This document shows positions 1 to 7,686 of a DNA stretch of 64,000 nucleotides, in pieces. The notes beneath the pieces are model-generated. The model ran no database searches, was not told the origin of the DNA, and saw only the letters and a list, made by a program, of their open reading frames with translations. Source of the stretch: Micromonospora luteifusca (GTDB lineage Bacteria; Actinomycetota; Actinomycetes; Mycobacteriales; Micromonosporaceae). Location of the stretch: assembly GCF_016907275.1 (NCBI RefSeq), contig NZ_JAFBBP010000001.1:7099904-7163903 (forward strand). Direction: 5' to 3'. Position 1 is the first letter of the stretch, and every line of letters starts with the position of its first letter. Made by a program: the position numbers and the translations under genes.

Positions 1-499
1 GCGCGTCCTGGCCCACCATCCGGGCAGCGGCCGCACCGAGGTGGTCGCCGACGGGCTCTACTTCCCCAACGGGATCGCGCTGACCCCGGACGAGTCGGCG
101 CTGATGCTGGTGGAGACCAGCACCCACCGCCTGCTCCGCGTCGAGCTGAGTGGCGGTGTCCGGGTTCTCGCGGACCTGCCCGCGTACCCGGACAATCTCG
201 CCGCGGTGGGTGACGGGACGTACTGGATCGCGCTGCCCAGCCCACGGGTGCCGATCGCCGAGCGGCTGCTGCCGCACCCGCGGCTGCGCCAGGTCGCCGC
301 GTTGCTGCCGGACGCGATGCAGCCGCAGCCACGCCGCTACGGGCTGGTCGCGCTGGTCGACGGCACAGGCGCGGTCCGCCGTACGCTACACGGCCCGACC
401 GGGCACTACTGCATGATCACCGGGGTACGCCAGCACGGCGATCAGCTCTGGCTGGGCAGCCTGATCGGGCCCGGGGTGGCCCGCGTACCCCTGGACTGA
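1..499 (+). CDS. SMP-30/strictosidine-synthase-like beta-propeller protein, 3' end only
   Basis: The reading frame is open from base 2 and ends at a TGA at 497-499, so the start lies outside the window. The visible 165 residues match the C-terminal half of a six-bladed propeller of the SMP-30/gluconolactonase/strictosidine-synthase group. The blade-type motif PNGIALTPDE followed by a VETSTHRLLRV strand is characteristic, and the end (LWLGSLIGPGVARVPLD) is a normal closing blade. Family members are lactonases or hydrolases. Nothing here shows the substrate. The gene converges on the L,D-transpeptidase gene, with an inverted-repeat element and a hairpin between them. Confidence 0.75.
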   Translation, partial: RVLAHHPGSGRTEVVADGLYFPNGIALTPDESALMLVETSTHRLLRVELSGGVRVLADLPAYPDNLAAVGDGTYWIALPSPRVPIAERLLPHPRLRQVAALLPDAMQPQPRRYGLVALVDGTGAVRRTLHGPTGHYCMITGVRQHGDQLWLGSLIGPGVARVPLD

Positions 500-527
500 A
501 CTGCCCGGTGCCACGGGCGGCCGAACC

Positions 528-588
528 GGTCGCTGGCAGCTCAGCAGGGCGGCGCTCGGCGTGTCGGGTCGCCCAGCTGCCAGCGATC
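528..588 (-). repeat. 61-bp inverted-end intergenic element, copy 1
   Basis: First of three 61-bp elements in the window (others at 53143-53203 and 56038-56098); this copy is in the opposite orientation. Its ends are 14-bp inverted repeats, GGTCGCTGGCAGCT and AGCTGCCAGCGATC, around a 33-bp core. Here the arms extend outward to about 521-595 with CCGAACC/GGTTCGG. By eye it differs from copy 2 at about 9 of 61 positions. It sits just after the propeller gene stop, between convergent genes. Confidence 0.85.
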
Positions 589-604
589 GGTTCGGTGGCA
601 GCCA

Positions 605-637
605 GGAGCCGGCCCGCCGCGGTGGCGGGCCGGCTCC
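605..637. terminator. Bidirectional hairpin terminator
   Basis: A perfect 14-bp GC-rich stem (GGAGCCGGCCCGCC, 605-618, with 624-637) closes a 5-nt loop. It lies between the convergent propeller and transpeptidase genes, 11 bp beyond the transpeptidase stop. There is no U-tract, as is usual for actinomycete terminators. Confidence 0.75.
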
Positions 638-648
638 GAGGGCCAGAC

Positions 649-1917
649 TCAGCGGCCGCTGACCGAGGGTGCCGGGGCGGGTGACCCCCCGGCGACCGCG
701 CCCGGGTGCGCCGGGCTGACCGGCGCGGGTTTGAGCCCGGGCGGCACCGGCAGGGCGCTACCCCGGACGAACTCGTCCCAGCTCACGTTCCACGCGGTCC
801 AGCCGTTGCCCGGCTGCAGCTCCACCTCGGTGCCCTTGACGGTGATCAGGTCACCGACCTGGGTCACCCCCATCAACCAGTTGGCCGCGGTGGCGGAGAC
901 GTTCGCGCAGCCGTGCGAGACGTTGGTGTTGCCCTGGTCGCCCTCGGACCATGGGGCGGAGTGGATGAACTCGCCACCCCAGGTGTAGCGCTGCGCGTCG
1001 TCGACGTCGACCACGTAACCACCGTCCGGCTCACCCCGGGTGTCGAAGGTGACCCGCTCATGCTTCTCCATGATCACCATCTTGCCGCTGGAACTCGGCG
1101 TGCTCGCCTTGCCCAGGCTGACCGGGATCCGGCGGATCTGCTTGCCGTCCCGCAGCACCGTCATCTGCTTGGTGGCGTTGTCGATTTCCAGCGAGACCTG
1201 ACGTCCGATCTTGGAGGTCGCGGTCCGCTCGGCGTCGCCGATCCGATCCTTACCGATCGGCAGACCCTCCAGGCCGGCCCGGACGCTGATCGTGGTCCCC
1301 GGCTTCCAGAAGTCGGGCGCCCGGTAATAGACCTGACTGCCGTCCTCAAGCCACGACCAGGCGCCCGGCTGCGGCGGATTCGTCTTTACGAACAACCGTC
1401 GCTGGACATCCGCTCTGGCCTCTTTCGGAATTCCCGGGTCGAACGCGACGGTTACCGGCATCGCCGTGCCGTACGTCCGATTGCCGACGAAATACAGGGT
1501 GCTGGTGATCTGTGGTTTGGTCGATTTCGCCATCGTGGTGAACGTGGTGGTGCGAGTGGTGGTGGCGCCCGAATCACCGGTCGCGGTCACCTCCGCGGTG
1601 TACGTCCGGCGCGGTTGCAGCGGCGCGCTCGGCACCCAACCCGAGCCGTCCTCGCGCGGCTCGGCGTTGACCTGCTTGCCCTTGTCGTCGGTGAGGCGTA
1701 CTCCGGTAACCCGTCCGCCCTTGACCACGGTGCCCACCTCGGCGCTGACCGGGACGTCCCGGGCCTTGTCCCCCGGCGTCACGGCGAGCTCCGGGGCGGC
1801 GACGTGTTTCTTGGCCGACCCGGTCGCCGACTCCCGGTCGGCGGTGCACCCACCCAGGACGAGTGGTGCGGCTGCGATGGTTACCGCCAACAGCGTCAAT
1901 CGCCGCCTAGACGTCAT
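649..1917 (-). CDS. L,D-transpeptidase lipoprotein (YkuD domain with Ig-like domains)
   Basis: The 422-residue protein forms 3-3 peptidoglycan cross-links outside the membrane, as LdtMt2-type enzymes do. The ATG at 1917 is chosen because it begins a lipoprotein signal peptide: basic TSRRR, a hydrophobic stretch, then lipobox LGGC with acylated Cys24. Two Ig-like domains follow, then a YkuD catalytic domain with the conserved SHGCAN motif (catalytic Cys337, with an upstream HSAPW histidine). A Pro/Ala-rich tail ends the protein. The open frame continues upstream to 2103, but that part lacks a signal peptide and is unlikely to be translated. The gene is monocistronic, with a strong hairpin just after the stop. 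Confidence 0.92.
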   Translation of the reverse strand: MTSRRRLTLLAVTIAAAPLVLGGCTADRESATGSAKKHVAAPELAVTPGDKARDVPVSAEVGTVVKGGRVTGVRLTDDKGKQVNAEPREDGSGWVPSAPLQPRRTYTAEVTATGDSGATTTRTTTFTTMAKSTKPQITSTLYFVGNRTYGTAMPVTVAFDPGIPKEARADVQRRLFVKTNPPQPGAWSWLEDGSQVYYRAPDFWKPGTTISVRAGLEGLPIGKDRIGDAERTATSKIGRQVSLEIDNATKQMTVLRDGKQIRRIPVSLGKASTPSSSGKMVIMEKHERVTFDTRGEPDGGYVVDVDDAQRYTWGGEFIHSAPWSEGDQGNTNVSHGCANVSATAANWLMGVTQVGDLITVKGTEVELQPGNGWTAWNVSWDEFVRGSALPVPPGLKPAPVSPAHPGAVAGGSPAPAPSVSGR

Positions 1918-2617
1918 GTTCAGTCCCCCCGTTTTCGGCTTCCCTCTGCCACATCCTCGCCTCTTCACCGGGGGCGTCCACGGCATTCGGAAATAATTGG
2001 CGGCGCATTTACCCACGCAATTTCCCACAATGTTCCAGTTGGCAGAACAGGCGTTCAAGCGGCCCCTCTCACGTCCTCTGCTCCACTTCGGCGGGCCCGA
2101 CACCGGCTGTCCGGATATCGGGCGGTGCCGCCTGCCGCCTGCCGCCGAAGCCGAGCAACGGGGGCACGCGTCCGGGTCGCCACCGACGGAGATCGGGCCC
2201 GGCCAAGCGGCCTGGCGAGTGGCACCTGCGCCGTGCCACCGGGCCGGGCGGCAACGGGCGGCGGCCGAGGTGACGCACGCCGGGGACGGAAGTAGTAGGC
2301 AACGACCGGTGGCGCACGCCGGAGGCGGACTTTCGTCGGCTGGAGCAAAACTTCTGCTACACGCAACGAAGCTTTGCCTTCGTCCGGGGGCAAGGGTAGG
2401 GTCACGATCCAGATAGAGGGTTGCCCATTCGTCGATCAGTTGCCGCCACCCTGCCGGGTCGCCGCGTTCCGCTCCCGATGGGGCCGGGCCGCACCCGCAC
2501 GCCGTCCCCTCACCGTCCAGCCGAAGCCCGTCTCCGGCCGGCTCGGCGTGCCCGGGCGGCGGCAGCCAGATCGACTGCCGCCGACGGCGTGCCTGCCGTC
2601 AGGAAGGGACCACCACC
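1918..2617. other. 700-bp divergent intergenic region
   Basis: No convincing gene is seen between the transpeptidase start and the TIM-barrel gene. It should hold both promoters. A stretch at about 2335-2385 is clearly lower in GC than its surroundings. It contains two imperfect or perfect short palindromes: AGCAAAACTTCTGCT (2344-2358) and the arms ACGAAG/CTTCGT (2366-2383). These could be operator sites or part of a dispersed intergenic repeat; neither is proven. Confidence 0.4.
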
Positions 2618-3574
2618 ATGGATCAACAGATCAACCCACCGGAGCTGGCACTGACGTCCGAGCCGGTCAGCCGGCGTGGCGTGCTGCGTGCCGCTACCGT
2701 TTCGGCCGCCGCCGTCGGCGCCGCCGGCCTGCTCGCCAGCCCGGCCACCGCAGCGCCCGTCGCGCAGTCCCAGGGCCGGCGCCGGGTGCCGGTCGACCGG
2801 ATCAGCATCCAGCTCTACACGCTGCGCGATCAGCTCGCCGCCGACCTGCCCGGCACCCTGGACGCGCTGCGCCGGATCGGCTACCGGCGAGTGGAGCACG
2901 CCGGTTTCGTCGGACGTACCGCCGCCCAGTTCCGGGCCGCGCTCGACGAGGCCGGCCTGCGCTCCACCTCCGGGCACACCGGCATCCCACAGCCCTTCGA
3001 CGACGCCACCTGGGAGCGCGCCCTCGCCGACGCGAACATCCTGGGCAGCAAGAAGATCGTCCACCCGTACTTCGGTCGAGACGCGAACGGCCAGGCGATC
3101 CGGGACCCCGCTGTCTACCGCGCCCTGGCCCGGGACCTGAACCGCGCCGGTCGGCTCGCCGAACGCGCAGGGCTCGACTTCGGTTACCACAACCACCAGC
3201 TCGAGTTCGTGCCGCTGACCGGCGGCTCGACCGGGTTCGACATCCTCACCACGCAGACCGACCCCCGGCTCGTCCACTTCGAGCTCGACCTCTACTGGAC
3301 CTGGCGGGGCGCGCACGACCCGATCGACGTGATCCGGGCCAACCGCGGCCGGATCCGCCAGGTGCACGTCAAGGACCTCGACGTCGAGGGTGGTTTCGCC
3401 GACCTCGGCGACGGCGTCATCGACTTCGGCCGGATCTTCGCCCACGAGCGGGAAGCCGGCATCGAGGAGTACATCGTGGAGCGCGACGACGCGGGCACCT
3501 CGCCACGCTCCCCCGCCGACGCCCTGGACACCGCCCGGGTCGGCTTCGACTTTCTCGCTTCACTCCGGTACTGA
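2618..3574 (+). CDS. Tat-exported sugar phosphate isomerase/epimerase family protein
   Basis: The 318-residue protein starts at an ATG preceded by a GGAAGGG-type ribosome site. A twin-arginine signal (SRRGVL, Arg19-Arg20) leads a hydrophobic Ala-rich segment with a likely cleavage near residue 46, so it is folded before export. The rest is a xylose-isomerase-like TIM barrel (AP endonuclease family 2). Metal-site residues are recognisable: EHAGF, the Glu in HNHQLEFV, the Asp in FELDLYW, the His in VHVKD and the late Glu in EYIVE. Such exported barrels act on sugars or cyclitols, but no substrate can be named. The sugar dehydrogenase gene follows after 23 bp, suggesting an operon for extracytoplasmic sugar oxidation. 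Confidence 0.85.
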   Translation: MDQQINPPELALTSEPVSRRGVLRAATVSAAAVGAAGLLASPATAAPVAQSQGRRRVPVDRISIQLYTLRDQLAADLPGTLDALRRIGYRRVEHAGFVGRTAAQFRAALDEAGLRSTSGHTGIPQPFDDATWERALADANILGSKKIVHPYFGRDANGQAIRDPAVYRALARDLNRAGRLAERAGLDFGYHNHQLEFVPLTGGSTGFDILTTQTDPRLVHFELDLYWTWRGAHDPIDVIRANRGRIRQVHVKDLDVEGGFADLGDGVIDFGRIFAHEREAGIEEYIVERDDAGTSPRSPADALDTARVGFDFLASLRY

Positions 3575-3597
3575 AAACCACCTCGGGGGACGACCTG

Positions 3598-5697
3598 ATG
3601 AACAGGACCGCATTCGTGTCCGCCCTGCTGCTGGTGACGGCCGGCCTGGCCGTACCACCGTCGGCGGCGGCTGCGGCGCCGGCCGCGCCGCCGGACAGCA
3701 GCTTCCAGAAAGTCACACTGAACGACTTCCCGGGCGAGCCGATGAGCCTCGCCGTCCTGCCCGACCTGCGGGTGCTGCACACCTCCCGCACCGGCGAGGT
3801 CCGCATCCACGACCCGCGCACCGGGCTGAACACCCTCGCCGCCGACATCCCGGTGTACGAGCACGACGAGGAAGGGCTCCAGGGGGTCGCCATCGACCCG
3901 AACTTCGCCCAGAACAAGTGGGTCTACCTCTACTACTCGCCGCCCATGGACACGCCGGTGGACGACCCGGCGACCCCCGGCGTCAACGAGGGGGACGCGC
4001 CGGAGACCGGCACCGAGGCGGACTGGCAGCGGTTCAAGGGCGCGCTGCGGCTGTCCCGGTTCAAGCTGGACGGGATGAAGCTCAACCTCGCCAGCGAGCA
4101 GCAGATCATCGACGTGCCGACCGACCGGGGCATCTGCTGCCACGTCGGCGGCCAGATCGACTTCGACAGCTTGGGCAACCTGTACCTGTCGACCGGTGAC
4201 GACACCAACCCGTTCGCCTCCGACGGCTACATCCCGATCGACGAGCGGGCCGACCGCCACCCGGCGTTCGACGCCCAGCGCTCGGCGGCCAACACCAACG
4301 ACCTGCGCGGCAAGCTGCTGCGCATCAAGGTGAAAGCCGGTGGCGGTTACACGGTGCCGGCCGGCAACCTGTTCAAGCCGGGCACGGCGCAGACCCGTCC
4401 GGAGATCTACGCGATGGGGCTGCGCAACGCGTTCCGGTTCGCCGTCGACAGGCGTACCGACAACGTGTACGTGGGCGACTACTCCCCGGACGCCTCCAAC
4501 CCGAACCCGGAGCGCGGGCCGGCCGGGCACGGCCGGTGGATGCTCGTCGACAAGCCGGCGAACTACGGCTGGCCGTACTGCGTGACGCCGACGATCGCCT
4601 ACCGCGACTACGACTTCGCCACCGGCGAGTCCGGCGCCAAGTTCAACTGCAAGCGCCCGGTCAACGACTCACCGCACAACACCGGCAAGCGCGTGCTGCC
4701 GCCGGTCGAGCAGCCGCAGGTCTGGTACGCGGCCGCCCCTTCGGCCGAGTTCCCGCAGCTGGGCACCGGCGGCATCTCTCCGATGGGCGGCCCGGCGTAC
4801 GACTACGACGGGACCAGCACGTCGCGTACCCGCTGGCCGGCCTACTACGACGGGGTGCCGCTGTTCTACGAGTGGTCCCGCGACTACATCAAGGAGTTCC
4901 GCCTCGACGAAGACGGCGACGTGACGGACATCCGTCCGGTGGCGCCGTCGCTGGTGGTGGACAACCCCATGGACATGGAGTTCGGCCCGGACGGCGCGCT
5001 CTACGTGCTGGAGTACGGCGACGGCTACTTCGCCGAGAACCCGGACGCCCAGCTGTCCCGGATCGACTTCGTCCGGGGCAACCGGACGCCGATCCCGAAG
5101 ATCAGCGGCACGCCGACCGTTGGGCAGGCCCCGCTGACCGTCGCGTTCTCCAGCGCCGGCACCACCGACCCGGACGGTGACAAGCTCAGCTACGCGTGGG
5201 ACTTCAACGCGGACGGTTCGGTGGACAGCACCGCTCCGAACGCGACCTGGACGTTCCCGGAGAACGGCTCGTACACGCCGACGCTGAAGGTGACCGACCG
5301 CACCGGACGGTCCGCCTCGGCATCCCTGCCGCTGGTGGTCGGGCCGACCGCGCCGGTCGTCGAGTTCGTCGCCCCGGTGGCTGGGCAGCCGTTCCAGTTC
5401 GGGCAGACCGTCGCGTACGAGGTGAAGGTCACCGACGACCTGCCGGTGGACTGCTCCCGGGTGAAGGTCACCTACGTGCTCGGGCACGACGAGCACGGGC
5501 ACCCGCTCTCCACCTCGACGGGTTGCTCCGGGACCATTCCCACCTTCCTGGACGGTGGGCACAGCGGCGCGGACAACCTGACCGCGGTCTTCGTCGCTGA
5601 GTACACCGACGCCCCGACCGAGCCGGGCGTGCCGCCGCAGTCCGCCTCGGCCACGGTCGTGCTGGACCCGACCCCGGTGGCCGGCCTGGCCGGCTGA
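3598..5697 (+). CDS. Secreted PQQ-type sugar dehydrogenase with PKD domain
   Basis: The 699-residue protein begins at the ATG at 3598. The frame is open far upstream, but only this start gives a Sec signal peptide (residues 1 to about 26, ending in an Ala-rich run). Residues of about 35-480 form a glucose/sorbosone dehydrogenase beta-propeller; the EIYAMGLRNAFRFAVD motif is typical of this family. A PKD domain follows at about 500-585 (core SYAWDFNADG), then an Ig-like C-terminal domain. Family members oxidise aldoses or sorbosones with PQQ, or bind carbohydrates without catalysis. PQQ dependence cannot be confirmed by reading. It is co-directional with the exported isomerase, and a hairpin follows at 5713-5748. 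Confidence 0.85.
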   Translation: MNRTAFVSALLLVTAGLAVPPSAAAAAPAAPPDSSFQKVTLNDFPGEPMSLAVLPDLRVLHTSRTGEVRIHDPRTGLNTLAADIPVYEHDEEGLQGVAIDPNFAQNKWVYLYYSPPMDTPVDDPATPGVNEGDAPETGTEADWQRFKGALRLSRFKLDGMKLNLASEQQIIDVPTDRGICCHVGGQIDFDSLGNLYLSTGDDTNPFASDGYIPIDERADRHPAFDAQRSAANTNDLRGKLLRIKVKAGGGYTVPAGNLFKPGTAQTRPEIYAMGLRNAFRFAVDRRTDNVYVGDYSPDASNPNPERGPAGHGRWMLVDKPANYGWPYCVTPTIAYRDYDFATGESGAKFNCKRPVNDSPHNTGKRVLPPVEQPQVWYAAAPSAEFPQLGTGGISPMGGPAYDYDGTSTSRTRWPAYYDGVPLFYEWSRDYIKEFRLDEDGDVTDIRPVAPSLVVDNPMDMEFGPDGALYVLEYGDGYFAENPDAQLSRIDFVRGNRTPIPKISGTPTVGQAPLTVAFSSAGTTDPDGDKLSYAWDFNADGSVDSTAPNATWTFPENGSYTPTLKVTDRTGRSASASLPLVVGPTAPVVEFVAPVAGQPFQFGQTVAYEVKVTDDLPVDCSRVKVTYVLGHDEHGHPLSTSTGCSGTIPTFLDGGHSGADNLTAVFVAEYTDAPTEPGVPPQSASATVVLDPTPVAGLAG

Positions 5698-5712
5698 CCA
5701 ACTCACGATGAC

Positions 5713-5748
5713 AGCGGCGGCGGCCGGATCACTCCGGTCGCCGCCGCT
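5713..5748. terminator. Hairpin between convergent genes
   Basis: A 15-bp stem (5713-5727 with 5734-5748, one G-T type mismatch) has a 6-nt loop. It lies between the sugar dehydrogenase stop and the convergent beta-helix gene stop and can serve both. Confidence 0.7.
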
Positions 5749-5781
5749 CGTCGTCGCGCCCGCCGCGGGTGGCGCCGCCGC

Positions 5782-7467
5782 TCAGCTCCAGTCGCTGTCG
5801 ACGTGGTTGTCACGCCAGCGTCCGCCCACCGGCGGGGTGTCCAGCCGCATCCCGTCGTCGGCGTTGCCGGCGAGGTCGTTGTCCTCGACCCGGCAGTCCA
5901 CGCAACTGCCACGCTCGGTGATCCACAGCCCGTGTGTCTGGCTCTGTTCGTCGTGGCTGTCCCAGATCCGGTTACCGCGGATGGTGGCCGAGTCGAACGG
6001 CGCGTCGATGGTGATACCGGCCCGCCGCTGTGGTGCGTCGGACAGTTGGTATCCGCATCCCGGTGGCGGGACGTCCCCACTCCACGCGCTGAACGCGTCC
6101 GGGCGGACCGGGGCGAGGGTGAGTTCGTCGCCGGTGTTCGAGGCCACCACGGCGACGGCTCGCCCGACCCGTAGGACCTTGCCCCGGTGCCCGTCGTGCG
6201 GCCAGTTGGCCGACCGGTCCACCAGGCACCGCTCCCCGTAGCGGACGGCATCGCCGGTGCCACCGGCGCCCTCGGCGCACTGCCGCCCGTTGTTACGGAT
6301 CCGGTTGTTGAGCAGCACCGCGTCGGTCATCTGGTGGTCGATCCGGACCGCGTCGAGCCCGTTGCCCCAGAAATCGTTGCTCTCGATCACGATGTCGCGG
6401 ATCGAGCCCTGGTAGCCGCGCCCGAGGTCGAGCGCGTGATAGCCGTGCCGACCGTTGCCGCTGATCCGGTTGCCCCGGACCGTGTACGGGCCGGGGCTGT
6501 TGCCGATTCTGACGCCGTCGCGCATGTTGCCGTCGATGACGCAGTCGGTGAGCAGCCCACCCCGGCCGGCCACGGACGAGGTGCCCTGCGCCGACACGTC
6601 GAAGCCGGTCTCGAGGTTGCTGGTCATCGTGCAGGCGGAGACGATCAGCCCGTCGGCGCCCCAGTCGGAGATGCCGAACCGGTTGCCCTGGCTGTGGCAA
6701 CCGACGATGCGGTAGCCGCGCGGGGGTTGCCAGTAGTCCTTCTGCAGCTCCAGGAAGATCCCGTTGGTGCCGTTGGCCAGCGCGGTGCAGTTGGCGATGG
6801 TCAGCCGCTCCTCGGAGCCCCAGCCGCCGATGCCGACCCCGATGCCGGCTCCGCCCATCTGCTCGCCGTTGTCGAGTCGGCCACAGCCGACCACCACCAC
6901 CCCGTCGATCAGCGAGTCCTGCAGGAAGTCGCAGCCCAGCCCGGTGGCCGCGGTGTGGTGGATGTAGAGATTGCGGAACACGCCCCGCACCACGTATTGG
7001 AGGCCGAGCCCCTTGGCCAGGTAGTTGTACTCGGCCATCGCCACACCGGAGCCGTCGATCTGGAAGTCGGAGAAGGTGCAGTCGGCGATGTGCCGGTCCC
7101 GGTCGGCACCGTGCTGCACGGTCGTCCAGAAGGCCAACGGGGTCGGGTCGGCCCGGTTGCCCTCGTTGCTGAGCATGAACCGGGTCGCCGCCGGGCCGGC
7201 TCCGACCAGTGACACGCCGCTGCGCCACACCGTGCCGGCGTCGCGGATCGAGTAGATGCCCGGCGGGCAGTAGATGACCCGAGCCCGCCCGTCCGAGGCG
7301 TAGCCGGTGCCGAGCCGGTCCACGAGGGCGGCCAGCGCCGGCTGATCGTTGGTCGCGCCGTCGCCGGTCAGCCCGTACTCCAGGGCGTCGCAGTAGAGCG
7401 GCGCGCCGGCCGAGGCGGGCCGTCGCACCCGGACCGAGTTGAGCAGCATCTCGTTCGCCACAGCCAC
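5782..7467 (-). CDS. Right-handed parallel beta-helix protein (pectate-lyase-3-like)
   Basis: The 561-residue protein opens with a Pectate_lyase_3/GH28-like entry motif (YGLTGDGATNDQPALAALVD). It continues as about 15 irregular coils rich in N-G/N-R turns such as NDFWGNG, NRISGNGRHG and NRIWDSH, the pattern of NosD/pectin-lyase-fold proteins. No signal peptide is visible at either plausible start, which is odd for a carbohydrate-active helix. It resembles tail-spike-type or cytoplasmic beta-helix proteins. The C-terminus is WRDNHVDSDWS. It has no obvious operon partner; upstream lies a 28-bp tandem repeat. The fold is clear but the activity is not identifiable. Confidence 0.8.
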   Translation of the reverse strand: MAVANEMLLNSVRVRRPASAGAPLYCDALEYGLTGDGATNDQPALAALVDRLGTGYASDGRARVIYCPPGIYSIRDAGTVWRSGVSLVGAGPAATRFMLSNEGNRADPTPLAFWTTVQHGADRDRHIADCTFSDFQIDGSGVAMAEYNYLAKGLGLQYVVRGVFRNLYIHHTAATGLGCDFLQDSLIDGVVVVGCGRLDNGEQMGGAGIGVGIGGWGSEERLTIANCTALANGTNGIFLELQKDYWQPPRGYRIVGCHSQGNRFGISDWGADGLIVSACTMTSNLETGFDVSAQGTSSVAGRGGLLTDCVIDGNMRDGVRIGNSPGPYTVRGNRISGNGRHGYHALDLGRGYQGSIRDIVIESNDFWGNGLDAVRIDHQMTDAVLLNNRIRNNGRQCAEGAGGTGDAVRYGERCLVDRSANWPHDGHRGKVLRVGRAVAVVASNTGDELTLAPVRPDAFSAWSGDVPPPGCGYQLSDAPQRRAGITIDAPFDSATIRGNRIWDSHDEQSQTHGLWITERGSCVDCRVEDNDLAGNADDGMRLDTPPVGGRWRDNHVDSDWS

Positions 7468-7518
7468 AGGCCGGCTCCCTTCGACGCGTTCGGTGCGCTT
7501 CGGCGGGGCCGACTTCCC

Positions 7519-7601
7519 GATGACGCCGCCGGGAAACCCCCGGCCCGATGACGCCGCCGGGAAACCCCCGGCCTGATGACGCCGCCGGGAAACCCCGGCC
7601 C
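7519..7601. repeat. Three tandem copies of a 28-bp unit
   Basis: Units at 7519-7546, 7547-7574 and 7575-7601 are nearly identical (the third is one base short). Each begins GATGACGCCGCC and contains a small CCGGG-AAA-CCCGG type inverted repeat. The array lies 52 bp upstream of the beta-helix start and downstream of the dehydrogenase operon, so it could affect either the promoter or readthrough. Confidence 0.9.
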
Positions 7602-7640
7602 GACGGCGGTGGCCGCCGGGTCGGGGCAGCGCGGCGTGCG

Positions 7641-7676
7641 CCGGCCCCGGCGCCGCACGGGCGACGCCGGGGCCGG
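7641..7676 (-). terminator. Terminator of the bkd operon
   Basis: A perfect 12-bp stem (CCGGCCCCGGCG, 7641-7652, with 7665-7676) has a 12-nt loop and begins 11 bp beyond the E2 stop codon. Confidence 0.75.
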
Positions 7677-7686
7677 GGGTACGCCG

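Noticed and set aside
706..2295. A 529-codon plus-strand frame over the transpeptidase gene
   Set aside because: It is antisense to a gene with clear lipobox and YkuD motifs and is composed of Arg/Gly/Pro-rich filler; long shadow frames are expected at this G/C content.
2104..2617. The upstream extensions that keep frames open from 2374 into the sugar dehydrogenase gene
   Set aside because: The in-frame translation before 3598 is Arg/Pro filler that overlaps the isomerase gene in another frame; the signal peptide at 3598 marks the true start.
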